A stretch of 64,000 nucleotides of DNA. It comes from Verrucomicrobiaceae bacterium (lineage in GTDB: Bacteria > Verrucomicrobiota > Verrucomicrobiia > Verrucomicrobiales > Verrucomicrobiaceae). The first letter of the stretch is position 1. Every line of letters starts with the position of its first letter. Of the stretch, positions 26,804 to 34,710 are shown piece by piece. The translations under genes and the position numbers were made by a program. The notes below the pieces were generated by a model. It saw only the letters and a list, made by a program, of their open reading frames with translations, did no database searches and was not told where the DNA came from. Location: assembly GCA_024232965.1 (NCBI GenBank), contig JACKQF010000005.1, positions 248,001-312,000 of the forward strand, in the 5' to 3' direction.

Positions 26804-27937
26804 ATGCTTGATCGTGCCATCTCTCTCATCCGCCACCAACGCACCAAGGCGTTCTTGTGGGCAGGAGTTTGTGCGCTGGCACCTTTCCCAAGTTTAGCCG
26901 GAGACCCAGTTCTCAGTGATAACTTGGAGGTCGTCTATCAACTATCCCTCCCACCCTCTGCGATTGCCTGCGCGCCTGATGGCTCGTGGGTCATGGGAGT
27001 AAATCCGTCTGAAAAGCCGCGCAACCGCGCCGTCAAAGTTACCCGCAGCGGCACCGTCATCCCCTTTCCAACCCCCAGCATGAGCGAGGCTATGCCAGGG
27101 GAATCCCTGCCACTCGACTCAATCAGCGGCCTCCAAAGCGATGCAGAAGGGGTCGTCTGGATGGTGGACAACGGCAGGCGCACAGAGACTTCACCAAAAA
27201 TCATTGCCTGGAACGAAGATAAGCAGCGGCTCCATTCCGTCTTCAATCTGGCCCCTCCCGCAGTCAGTCCGACATCATTCGTGTCGGACATTGCGGTCGA
27301 TCCCAATTCCCCCCTCGCTTTCTTGGCGGATCCCGCGAGCGGGACCGACGCCGCCATCATTGTTCTGGATCGTGCCACGGGTCTTGCCAGACGCCTTCTT
27401 CAGGGCGAAGCCAGCGTCCAGCCTGACACCACTATTCCGATTCCCTCAGGCAGCGGCACCTCGGAAACCCGCCGCCTAGACGGTCAGACCGTCATGCCCC
27501 AGTGCGGTATCAATGCCCTCTGCCTCGATAAAAAGAGCGAGTGGCTTTACTTCTGCGCTCGTCAGGCCAATCACATTTACCGCATCCGCACCAGCGTCCT
27601 CGGGGATTTGAAGGCAAGCGCTGCGGATGTCGCCAAGGCGGTAGAGACCTGGGCCTCAAAGCCCTTTTCCTCAAGCATGGCCATCGACACCAAGGGCAAC
27701 CTCTTCTTAACCGACATCGCGAACCGAGCCATCGTCGTCGTCGAACCCGCCCGCCGCAACTTTGTCCCCCTACTCAGCGACCCAAGATTGCTGAACCCTG
27801 ACGGTCTCTCCTTTGGGAAAGACGGAAAGCTCTATTTCTTTTCCCCCACTCAATCTCGCAGCCTCCCGCAACCCATGCCGGACGCCTTTTGCCTCTTCCG
27901 CGTGCCTGACCTCACCATCCATCGGTCGGGCGAATAA
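26804..27937 (+). CDS. Major royal jelly/yellow-related exported beta-propeller protein
   Basis: The 377-residue protein has a hydrophobic N-terminal segment (AFLWAGVCALAPFPSLAG) and a six-bladed-propeller sequence resembling the MRJP/yellow family: WMVDNGRR, FVSDIAVDPNSPLAFLADP, GINALCLDKKSEWLYFCARQANHIYRI and NPDGLSFGKDGKLYFFSPTQ. Bacterial members are lactonase-like or ligand-binding proteins of mostly unknown substrate. It follows the pseudopilin gene by 68 bases but shows no functional tie to it. Family assignment rests on motif recall, so moderate confidence. Confidence 0.7.
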   Translation: MLDRAISLIRHQRTKAFLWAGVCALAPFPSLAGDPVLSDNLEVVYQLSLPPSAIACAPDGSWVMGVNPSEKPRNRAVKVTRSGTVIPFPTPSMSEAMPGESLPLDSISGLQSDAEGVVWMVDNGRRTETSPKIIAWNEDKQRLHSVFNLAPPAVSPTSFVSDIAVDPNSPLAFLADPASGTDAAIIVLDRATGLARRLLQGEASVQPDTTIPIPSGSGTSETRRLDGQTVMPQCGINALCLDKKSEWLYFCARQANHIYRIRTSVLGDLKASAADVAKAVETWASKPFSSSMAIDTKGNLFLTDIANRAIVVVEPARRNFVPLLSDPRLLNPDGLSFGKDGKLYFFSPTQSRSLPQPMPDAFCLFRVPDLTIHRSGE

Positions 27938-27956
27938 AACTTTCCCATTTTTCCCC

Positions 27957-27984
27957 TTGAGAATTCCCCGCTGTGGAGGATTAT
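27957..27984 (+). promoter_or_regulatory. Candidate promoter of tRNA-Leu
   Basis: TTGAGA (27957-27962) and GATTAT (27979-27984) are separated by 16 bases. The mature tRNA-Leu begins 26 bases after the -10. Both boxes are near the sigma-70 consensus (5/6 and 4/6). Confidence 0.4.
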
Positions 27985-28009
27985 CACGGCCCCTGGTTTT
28001 CCAAGATTT

Positions 28010-28094
28010 GCTCGCGTGGCGGAATTGGTAGACGCGCTAGATTCAGGTTCTAGTGAGTAACATCGTGGAGGTTCGAGTCCTCTCGCGAGCACCA
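28010..28094 (+). tRNA. tRNA-Leu(CAG)
   Basis: Acceptor arms GCTCGCG and CGCGAGC pair perfectly, with A as discriminator and an encoded CCA (28092-28094). The anticodon stem CTAGA/TCTAG closes loop TTCAGGT, giving anticodon CAG (codon CUG). A long variable arm (TGAGTAACATCGTGG region) marks a class II tRNA, as expected for Leu. The D-arm GGTAGACGC and the T-arm GGTTCGAGTCC are standard. The ubiE/menG gene starts 42 bases downstream. Confidence 0.96.
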
Positions 28095-28136
28095 TCAACT
28101 GATGGACGGAGAACAGGTCGTGATATCGATTACTGC

Positions 28137-28811
28137 ATGCAGGACGCCCGATTTGTTCGCAACGCCTTTGCAGGCATCGCCAAACGTTACGTATTGGCCA
28201 ATCACGTTCTCAGCCTCGGCATCGATGTCCTGTGGCGTAAAACCACTGCACGACTCGCCGCTGAGCGTCACCCACAACTGATTGTCGACCTCGCTACCGG
28301 CAGCGGCGATCTCGCCCAAAGCCTCCAGGCGGCGAATCCACAAGCTCGCATCCTCGGTGGCGACTTTTCCGTTCCCATGATGCGGGAAGCCCAAGTTCGC
28401 GGCTTCCCCCAACTCATCGCGGCAGATGCGATGCAGCTGCCCATCATCGATGCCGCAGCGGACCTCGTCACCGTTGCCTTTGGACTACGCAACATGGCCT
28501 CCTGGCCCTCCGCCTTGCAGGAAATGAGCCGCATCCTCAAACCCGGTGGGCAACTGATGGTCCTAGATTTTTCCATCCCACGCTTCCCAGGCATTCGACA
28601 GGCCTATCTCTTCTACTTGAAGCAAATCATGCCGCGCATCGCAGGTGCCATCACTGGTCAACGCGAGGCCTATGAATATCTCTGCGGCTCCATCGAACGC
28701 TTTCCGTCAGGGTCCGCCATGCTTGACCTCATTCAGGCCAACGGCTTCCGCTCTGCAACCTGCCGACCGCTGACCTTTGGCATCGCCTCCCTCTACATTG
28801 CGGAGAAGTGA
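28137..28811 (+). CDS. Demethylmenaquinone methyltransferase / UbiE family
   Basis: The 224-residue class I SAM methyltransferase starts at ATG 28137 (MQDARFVRNAFAGIAKRY); the upstream open frame runs into the tRNA. The SAM-binding motif is VDLATGSGDLAQ, followed by the UbiE/MenG signatures ADAMQLPIIDAAADLVTVAFGLRNM and ILKPGGQLMVLDFSIP, and YEYLCGSIERFPSG near the C-terminus. It would methylate demethylmenaquinone (or a ubiquinone precursor) at the membrane. Menaquinone is the expected quinone in this phylum, so the MenG role is favoured, by inference. Confidence 0.9.
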   Translation: MQDARFVRNAFAGIAKRYVLANHVLSLGIDVLWRKTTARLAAERHPQLIVDLATGSGDLAQSLQAANPQARILGGDFSVPMMREAQVRGFPQLIAADAMQLPIIDAAADLVTVAFGLRNMASWPSALQEMSRILKPGGQLMVLDFSIPRFPGIRQAYLFYLKQIMPRIAGAITGQREAYEYLCGSIERFPSGSAMLDLIQANGFRSATCRPLTFGIASLYIAEK

Positions 28812-28829
28812 TCATTGCCGCGATTTGTT

Positions 28830-28904
28830 TGGTGGCAGAGGGGAGAATCGAACTCCCGACCAAGGGCTTATGAGTCCCCTGCTCTACCGCTGAGCTACCC
28901 TGCC
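28830..28904 (-). tRNA. tRNA-Met(CAT), elongator type
   Basis: The 5' arm GGCAGGG pairs with CTCTGCC (one G-U), the discriminator is A and CCA is encoded (28830-28832). The anticodon loop is CTCATAA, anticodon CAT. An Ile2 tRNA whose CAT is modified to lysidine cannot be excluded from the anticodon alone, since the anticodon arm also resembles E. coli tRNA-Ile2; it is not an initiator, because the three G-C pairs flanking an initiator loop are missing. A consensus promoter lies upstream. Confidence 0.9.
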
Positions 28905-28943
28905 GAACAAATCACCATCTCTCGAAGAAGAAATGGGGCCGCA

Positions 28944-28971
28944 ATAGTAGGTCACACAAGTCGCCTGTCAA
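28944..28971 (-). promoter_or_regulatory. Promoter of tRNA-Met
   Basis: On the minus strand TTGACA (28966-28971, perfect consensus) and TACTAT (28944-28949, 4/6) are 16 bases apart and point at the tRNA, whose 5' end is 39 bases after the -10. The -35 overlaps the TGA stop codon of the upstream HAD gene, so gene end and promoter share sequence. Confidence 0.65.
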
Positions 28972-29645
28972 GCCGCAGCCGAATCAATGTTTGAAATCTC
29001 TGCCAGACTGACCTCAGCAAGCGAAGCAACCCGCCGCCATGCCCCAGCAAAGTCCAGGTGGTGAGTCAATGGCCCCGGGCAGACAATGCAACGCATTCCA
29101 CCTGCCATCGCCGCCCGCAAACCGTTCAGCGAATCTTCAAACACCAGCACCTGTGCCGGATCAACGCCGAGCTTTGCAGCAGCGTGCAAAAAGAGGCTAG
29201 GGTCGGGCTTCACCTTCCCCGTGTCGTCCACTGTGGTCAGGTGATGAAAATAGGGGCGTAGCTGCAAACGATCCATCCACATTCCCACCCAGGACAAAGG
29301 ACTGCTCGAAGCTACCGCACAGGGAATCCCCAATGCACGCGCCTCCTCCAGTCGATCCATCACACCTGGCAGCAAGTGCATGCCCTCATGGATCTCCGCC
29401 TCACGGGCACGGCGCAGAATCTCCACCTCCTCCCAATCAAAGGAGATCCCAGTGCGCTCCTCCAGGTCCCTACGCGGATCGTAGGCCTGATTGAAGTCCG
29501 TCCCCACCACCTGCGCATAGACCTCGATCGGCAGCACGTGTCCATGCTCAGCAAACAGCTCCCGCCACGTCTCATACCCGACACTCTCCGTGTCCACAAT
29601 CAGCCCATCAAAATCAAAAAGCACCGCTCGTATCGGTTCGTCCAT
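28968..29645 (-). CDS. HAD superfamily phosphatase / beta-phosphoglucomutase-like
   Basis: The 225-residue protein has HAD motif I FDFDGLIVDTES (nucleophile Asp and acid/base Asp), motif II (ASSSP), motif III Lys (GKVKPDP) and motif IV (VFEDSLNGLRAA). A helical cap between motifs I and II places it in subfamily IA with beta-phosphoglucomutases and 2-deoxyglucose-6-phosphatases. Substrate is unknown. It lies between tRNA-Met and tRNA-Phe on the same strand, and its stop codon is embedded in the tRNA-Met promoter. Confidence 0.88.
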   Translation of the reverse strand: MDEPIRAVLFDFDGLIVDTESVGYETWRELFAEHGHVLPIEVYAQVVGTDFNQAYDPRRDLEERTGISFDWEEVEILRRAREAEIHEGMHLLPGVMDRLEEARALGIPCAVASSSPLSWVGMWMDRLQLRPYFHHLTTVDDTGKVKPDPSLFLHAAAKLGVDPAQVLVFEDSLNGLRAAMAGGMRCIVCPGPLTHHLDFAGAWRRVASLAEVSLAEISNIDSAAA

Positions 29646-29697
29646 TCCGTCTCATCGCAGATTCGACCACGCGGATCAACCCAATTTAATGCAGAGG

Positions 29698-29770
29698 TGG
29701 CTCGGGACGGAATCGAACCGCCGACACGGGGATTTTCAATCCCCTGCTCTACCGACTGAGCTACCGAGCC
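29698..29770 (-). tRNA. tRNA-Phe(GAA)
   Basis: Acceptor arms GGCTCGG and CCGAGCC are perfectly paired; the discriminator is A. The anticodon stem GGGGA/TCCCC closes loop TTGAAAA, giving anticodon GAA. The CCA end is not encoded (the genome continues CCTC), so it needs tRNA nucleotidyltransferase, unlike the two neighbouring tRNAs. Confidence 0.95.
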
Positions 29771-29790
29771 TCTACTTTGGGTGGGCCGCG

Positions 29791-29819
29791 ATCTAAGCAA
29801 AGGATCAGCCCCTGCGCAA
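29791..29819 (-). promoter_or_regulatory. Candidate promoter of tRNA-Phe
   Basis: On the minus strand TTGCGC (29814-29819) and TTAGAT (29791-29796) lie 17 bases apart, with an A-rich stretch upstream. The tRNA 5' end is 20 bases after the -10. The same TTGCGC box occurs in the candidate rpsL promoter. Confidence 0.4.
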
Positions 29820-29848
29820 CGTGTTTTTCAGCTTAACCCGAACTATTG

Positions 29849-30226
29849 TCACTTTTCTTTTGCTGCCCCCATCGCCAGCATCGCCCAAGCAGTCAAAAGT
29901 AGCACACCGCCAATCGGAGTAATCGCCCCTAGCCACTTCAGACCAGTCACGCTCAGCACATAAAGAGTACCACTGAAAACAACTACTCCCGCCAGCATTA
30001 GCGGCCACGCAAGGCGCCGACAACGGCGGTCGCCTTCAGATCCAACCATCGCTAGCGCCAACAACACCACCGCGTGAATCAGATGGTAGTGGCTCGCCGT
30101 TGCCCACGTCGCGGAAGTATCGTGCAGCGCTAGGGTGGCCTTCAATCCGTGCGCACCAAAGGCCCCCAGCGCTACCGCCAGAAACCCGGTCCAGGCGGAA
30201 ATGACTGTCTTGGTGCGATCACTCAT
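29849..30226 (-). CDS. DUF423 family small membrane protein
   Basis: The 125-residue protein starts MSDRTKTVISAWTGFLAVALGAFGAHGLK, the characteristic DUF423 N-terminus, and has four hydrophobic segments (about 7-25, 48-65, 73-92, 98-118). The HYHLIHAVVLLAL motif is conserved. The ATG at 30226 was preferred to a TTG at 30247. Function is unknown; it is widespread in bacteria and animals. It lies 17 bases after the FAD oxidoreductase gene on the same strand, so the two are probably co-transcribed. Confidence 0.9.
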   Translation of the reverse strand: MSDRTKTVISAWTGFLAVALGAFGAHGLKATLALHDTSATWATASHYHLIHAVVLLALAMVGSEGDRRCRRLAWPLMLAGVVVFSGTLYVLSVTGLKWLGAITPIGGVLLLTAWAMLAMGAAKEK

Positions 30227-30243
30227 AAAACTCAATCGATGCT

Positions 30244-31644
30244 TCAATCAAAACCTAGACGCTTCATCGCCACGGCGGCAGCCTTGGCTCCCATTCGCAT
30301 GGCGCTGTGCATGTTTGGATAAGTAAACCCGCCTTGGCGACCCACACTTTGCAGGTTCGGAACGGAATTGACCCAATTCTTCACCTGTTCGAGGTGCGGC
30401 TCAAACCCGAGCGCAAATATTGGGTAACCGGTCTCGCCATGCAGCAAATTCACCTCAACGACGTCCTCGCGGCGGCAGATGTTTTCGAGCTCCAGATCCG
30501 TGAAAATACGATCCTTGGCATCGTCCGTTCCTTGCCATTTTTCATCGCCAATCTCGCAGGTCGTTTCGACAATCAAGACACTGTGGTCAGGCGGATCCAC
30601 CACTAGACCAGCATTCTTGGGCTCGCCCACCCGGTGAAAGGCGCGATCGCGGTAGTAAATGTATAGACCGTCGATGCACTTCTCCTTTTTGACCAGCAGA
30701 CCGTAGATCGCGATTGGCTTGTAGCGGATCTGCCGGGCCGCAGTCATCACTTCGTCGGCTGGAGATGGCTCAGAACGCTGCACCAGATGCGGCACGGGAA
30801 TCGTGGAGATGCACTCATCGCAATCCAATTCATGGTCCTGCCCTCCGTGGTGGTAGCGAATCTTCGTGACCTTACCCGTAGCTTCGTCGCGCACGATAGC
30901 GGTGACTTCTGCGTCCTGGATCACGCGACCACCCGCCGCCTGCACCGCCTTGGAAATGCAGCGCGGCATCGCCTCGGCCCCAGTGCGGGAATAGTGCAGC
31001 GTCTCTTCCAGCAGAGCGCTATCCACTGCCTTCACGCTTCGATCTTTGATGCCGATCTTGCCCATAGCCCGCTTGATCACATCGACCGCGCTGAGACGTG
31101 GCATTTTCGTCGTGATGAAGGTCGCCGATAACTCGCGCGGATGGATCCCCCAGTAGCGGTGGGTGAAATCGCGAAAAAAGAACTCATACAGAGGCTGACC
31201 GTAGAGCATGATTAGCGCCTCCTCAGCATCCTTCGGCGTCCATGGCACAAGCGCGCTGCGAATCTGCGCGGCAAACAGTCCGAGACAATAATACACGAGG
31301 GTAAAGAAGGGAATCCCCTTGATCATGTCCTGAAATTGCAGCGGGTATCGATAAAAGGAGCCCGCCCAGCGGATCTTTGCGTCCAGTTGCACGGGGATGC
31401 TCTCTTCCCCCATGATGGACATCATGTCCTTGTAGATCTCCTCATCAAACTCATGCAGCATGTGGCAGCCCAGATCATACCAGTTCTTCCCGCGCTTGTG
31501 ACTTGTCGCCAGACCACCGGGTCGATCCCCCTTGTCAATAACCGTCACTGCCAGACCGGCGCGGCTGAGGACACGGGCGGCATACAAACCACATGGACCA
31601 CCGCCGAGGACGGCCACGTGGGATTTCGGACTGGGAGAACTCAT
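30244..31644 (-). CDS. FAD-dependent amine oxidase/UDP-galactopyranose mutase-like oxidoreductase
   Basis: The product is 466 residues from ATG 31644 (MSSPSPKSHVAVLGGGPCG). The dinucleotide-binding motif is VLGGGPCGLYAARVLSRAG with VIDKGDRPGGLA after it, as in protoporphyrinogen-oxidase-like flavoproteins. HEFDEEIYKDMMSIMGE and WAGSFYRYPLQFQDMIKG resemble UDP-galactopyranose mutase and related proteins used in sugar or lipid modification. The reaction is not assignable. The end (VGRQGGFTYPNMHSAMRMG) is the usual second FAD-contact motif. It is divergent from the YqiJ-like gene. Confidence 0.78.
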   Translation of the reverse strand: MSSPSPKSHVAVLGGGPCGLYAARVLSRAGLAVTVIDKGDRPGGLATSHKRGKNWYDLGCHMLHEFDEEIYKDMMSIMGEESIPVQLDAKIRWAGSFYRYPLQFQDMIKGIPFFTLVYYCLGLFAAQIRSALVPWTPKDAEEALIMLYGQPLYEFFFRDFTHRYWGIHPRELSATFITTKMPRLSAVDVIKRAMGKIGIKDRSVKAVDSALLEETLHYSRTGAEAMPRCISKAVQAAGGRVIQDAEVTAIVRDEATGKVTKIRYHHGGQDHELDCDECISTIPVPHLVQRSEPSPADEVMTAARQIRYKPIAIYGLLVKKEKCIDGLYIYYRDRAFHRVGEPKNAGLVVDPPDHSVLIVETTCEIGDEKWQGTDDAKDRIFTDLELENICRREDVVEVNLLHGETGYPIFALGFEPHLEQVKNWVNSVPNLQSVGRQGGFTYPNMHSAMRMGAKAAAVAMKRLGFD

Positions 31645-31863
31645 AGTTAATTCGGGAGAGACAGAGACAGCCTGTTGATTCGCCTGCGACTGGCTTGGTG
31701 TCAAGTGTGCCGCCGTCCGCATAGGAGAGAATCCTCAGGCCACCCAAATGGTCAACACCATGCAAATACTACCTGCAATCCTTTCATCCATTTGTAATGG
31801 CCTTATTCGCGACTCTTGCCTAAAATCACCGCCAACAACTGATATCACCTTCCCGAAAATTCG

Positions 31864-32568
31864 ATGAATGAAGTCCTTCATGAGGCCCTAGCCATGCACA
31901 ACCTCCCGGTCACGGTGCTTCTGGGGATCATCCTCCTCTATTGGCTCATGGTGCTAGTAGGCGCGCTGGATAGTGATATGGACACCGTCGATATCCACGC
32001 AGATACCGATGTCCATCTCGACGCAGATGCACACGTCGACGGCCATGCTGACGTTCATTCGGACAACGTGCTGGGTGGGCTTTTCATGCGTGCTGGACGG
32101 TTCCTCCGCCTCGGTCAGGTACCCCTCATGCTCGTCATGAGTATCCTCGCTATCTTCATGTGGCCCATCTCCATGCTGGGAAACTACTACCTGAATGGCA
32201 CCGCTGACCACCGCAGCACCGGTTTTGCCTTGCTAATGCTTTTGCCAAATTTCATCGTTAGCGCCCTCGCTACCCGCATGGTCACCGCACCGATCGCTGC
32301 GGCTCTGAAAAAACTGTCCATCGAGACAGACGCCAATTTGCCCATCGTCGGCAGGCACGGCCGCGTCCAGTCGTTCCAGGTAGATCAGACCTATGGGCAA
32401 ATCGAAATCCCCACGGATGGAGCCCCCCTTCTTGTCAATGCACGCACCCTCGATGGTGCAGCCCCTTTGCCCAAAGGCACCCGCGTCATCGTCCTGGAGG
32501 CCACTGAAGGCCACCATTACCTCATCCGGGCATTGCGCCCCGAGGAGCAAACCACTCTCACTCTTTAA
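31864..32568 (+). CDS. YqiJ-like membrane protein with Asp/His strip and OB-fold domain
   Basis: The 234-residue protein has a transmembrane segment at about 14-33. A region follows (36-67) in which Asp and His occupy every second residue from 43 to 67 (8 Asp, 5 His). Two hydrophobic segments (about 83-105 and 116-143) and a C-terminal NfeD-like OB-fold domain (about 155-215: GRHGRVQSF...YGQIEIPTDG...LPKGTRVIVLEATEGHHYLIR) come next. The architecture matches YqiJ/DUF1449, whose gene is normally paired with the flotillin gene yqiK. Here too a flotillin gene follows 18 bases later. The Asp/His strip suggests divalent-metal binding; inference. Confidence 0.82.
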   Translation: MNEVLHEALAMHNLPVTVLLGIILLYWLMVLVGALDSDMDTVDIHADTDVHLDADAHVDGHADVHSDNVLGGLFMRAGRFLRLGQVPLMLVMSILAIFMWPISMLGNYYLNGTADHRSTGFALLMLLPNFIVSALATRMVTAPIAAALKKLSIETDANLPIVGRHGRVQSFQVDQTYGQIEIPTDGAPLLVNARTLDGAAPLPKGTRVIVLEATEGHHYLIRALRPEEQTTLTL

Positions 32569-32586
32569 CCCAACACCCCCTACCCT

Positions 32587-34677
32587 ATGAATGAGTTATC
32601 TACCGTCACCGACTCCTTTTTGTCGAACACCGTTATGGTCACCGGCACCAGCGTTGTGGTCGTCGTCTTCGGCACCATCATCGCCTTTTCTCGCTTCTAT
32701 CGAAAGGTCCAGCAGGGCCAGGCGATCGTCCGCAATGGCGTCGGCGATACGCGCGTCAATTTCAACGGCCTCATGGTCTTCCCAGTCATCCATCAGGCGG
32801 AGTACATGGACCTCTCCGTCAAACGCATCGAGGTAGAGCGCCAAGGCTCCGAAGGCCTGATCTGCAAAGACAACATCCGCGCAGACATCAAGGTCGCTTT
32901 CTTCGTTCGCGTCAATAAGAGCGAAGAAGACGTCAAGCGCGTCGCACAAACCATCGGCTGCCAGCGCGCCTCCAGCGTTGACACCATCCGCACCCTCTTT
33001 GACGCCAAATTCTCTGAGGCACTCAAGACCGTCGGCAAGCGCTTTGACTTCGTTCAACTCTACAATGAGCGCGATCATTTCAAAGACGAGATCCTCAAAG
33101 TCATCGGCACAGATTTGAATGGCTTCACCCTCGACGACTGCGCCATCGACTTCCTTGAACAGACCGCCATCGAGCACCTCGATCCCGACAACATCCTCGA
33201 TGCAGAAGGCATCAAAAAGATCACCGAACTCACTGCGACGCAGGCAAAACTCGCCAACCAAATTCAGCGCGATAAAGAAAAGGTCATCAAGCAGCAAGAC
33301 GTCCAGACTCGCGAGGCCGTCCTCGAACTCGAACGCCAACTCGCTGAAACCGAAGCCAAACAGCACCGCGATGTCCAGTCCGTCAAAGCACGCGAGATGG
33401 CGGAAATGATGAAGGTGCAAGAAGAAGAGCGTCTCAAAGCAGAGCGCGCCAAGATCGCAGCCGACGAAGAGATCGCCATCGCCACCGAAAACAAAGACCG
33501 CCAAATCCTCGTCGCTCAGCGCAACAAGGAACGAACCGACGCTGTTGAAATCGAGCGCGTCACCCGTGATCGCGACCTCGAAATCATCGATCGCGAACGC
33601 ATCACCACGCTCAAGTCCATCGAGAAAGAGAAGTCCGTGGAAGTGGAGCGCAAGAACATCCAGGAAGTCATCAAGGAGCGCGTCGCCCTTGAAAAGACCG
33701 TCGTTGTCGAACAACAAAAGATCAAAGACACCGAAGCCTTCGCCACCGCAGATCGCGAAAAACAAGTCGCCCTGACCAACGCAGAGAAAGCGGCGCAGGA
33801 GCAACTCATCCAAAAAATCAAAGAAGCGGAAGCCGCCAAGGAAGCCGCACAACTCGCCGCAGAACAGGCCGCATTTACTCACATCCGGGCCGCAGAAGCC
33901 TCAAAACAGGCCGCAGAAATGCAAGCTCAAGAATTGCTCACGCTCGCGGAAGCCCGCCAAGAGGCCTCCACCAAAGACGCCACCGCGACGAAGGCCTTGG
34001 CCGAAGCCGAAGCCGCACGCTCCGCCGCCATCGGGCTTGGCGAGGCCCAAGTCCTCATGGCCAAAGCCGAGGCTTCGCAGAAGCAAGGCCAGATCGATGC
34101 AGAAGTCGCGCAGCTCAAACTCGCGGCGGAAGCCGACGGCATTACCAAGAAGGCAGAGGCGATGAAACTCCTCGAAAACGCCGGACGCGAGCACGAAGAA
34201 TTCAAGCTCCAACTCGACAAGCAGAAGGCTGTCGAACTCGCCCAGATCAGCATTCAGAAAGATATTGCCGCCGCTCAGGCCGGGGTGCTAGGCGAAGCGA
34301 TGAAGTCCGCCAAGATCGAAATCGTTGGGGGCGAGAGCCAGTTCTTTGACAAGATCACCAACGCCATCGGCAACGGTCGCGCCCTTGACCGCATGGTCGA
34401 AGGCAGCCGCACACTCACCGATGTGAAGGAGACCTTTTTCAATGGAGACCCCGACTACTTCAAAGCCCAAGTGCGCCAGCTCGTCGATCAGTTCGGCGTC
34501 ACCAGCGATGATCTCAAGAACGTCACGGTCGCCGCGCTCCTGGGCAAACTTGTCGGACTGAATCCTGACTCCGGCACACTGAGCAAGCTCACCAGCATGA
34601 TCGGTGCTGCCAGTCGCTTCGGCTTTGCCGATCAATCCGCTGGCAACCTCCTGGCCGCAAAGAGCGCAAAGAAGTAA
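32587..34677 (+). CDS. Flotillin-family protein, YqiK-like
   Basis: The product is 696 residues. An N-terminal transmembrane anchor (VMVTGTSVVVVVFGTIIAFS, about 16-35) precedes an SPFH/PHB domain (about 40-190; VQQGQAIVRNG, VERQGSEGLICKDNIRADIKVAFFVRV). A coiled coil then runs to about 560, dominated by Glu/Ala/Lys heptads, as in flotillin tails. A final helical domain (about 575-696) differs from classic flotillins. Flotillins scaffold membrane microdomains and oligomerise through the coiled coil. Encoded between the YqiJ-like protein and a giant AAA+ ATPase, it probably anchors both at the membrane. Confidence 0.9.
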   Translation: MNELSTVTDSFLSNTVMVTGTSVVVVVFGTIIAFSRFYRKVQQGQAIVRNGVGDTRVNFNGLMVFPVIHQAEYMDLSVKRIEVERQGSEGLICKDNIRADIKVAFFVRVNKSEEDVKRVAQTIGCQRASSVDTIRTLFDAKFSEALKTVGKRFDFVQLYNERDHFKDEILKVIGTDLNGFTLDDCAIDFLEQTAIEHLDPDNILDAEGIKKITELTATQAKLANQIQRDKEKVIKQQDVQTREAVLELERQLAETEAKQHRDVQSVKAREMAEMMKVQEEERLKAERAKIAADEEIAIATENKDRQILVAQRNKERTDAVEIERVTRDRDLEIIDRERITTLKSIEKEKSVEVERKNIQEVIKERVALEKTVVVEQQKIKDTEAFATADREKQVALTNAEKAAQEQLIQKIKEAEAAKEAAQLAAEQAAFTHIRAAEASKQAAEMQAQELLTLAEARQEASTKDATATKALAEAEAARSAAIGLGEAQVLMAKAEASQKQGQIDAEVAQLKLAAEADGITKKAEAMKLLENAGREHEEFKLQLDKQKAVELAQISIQKDIAAAQAGVLGEAMKSAKIEIVGGESQFFDKITNAIGNGRALDRMVEGSRTLTDVKETFFNGDPDYFKAQVRQLVDQFGVTSDDLKNVTVAALLGKLVGLNPDSGTLSKLTSMIGAASRFGFADQSAGNLLAAKSAKK

Positions 34678-34710
34678 GCAGGGAACGCCGATACCCCATC
34701 GGCAATCGCT

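Noticed and set aside
28833..28904. tRNA-Ile2 with lysidine instead of tRNA-Met
   Set aside because: The anticodon is the same; the arm resembles Ile2 of E. coli but elongator Met of many bacteria too. Kept as Met with a note.
32596..33882. Long open frame (428 codons) on the minus strand opposite the flotillin gene
   Set aside because: Shadow of the Glu/Ala/Lys coiled coil, whose codon bias keeps the opposite frame open; the protein is low-complexity Phe/Asp/Leu without family features.
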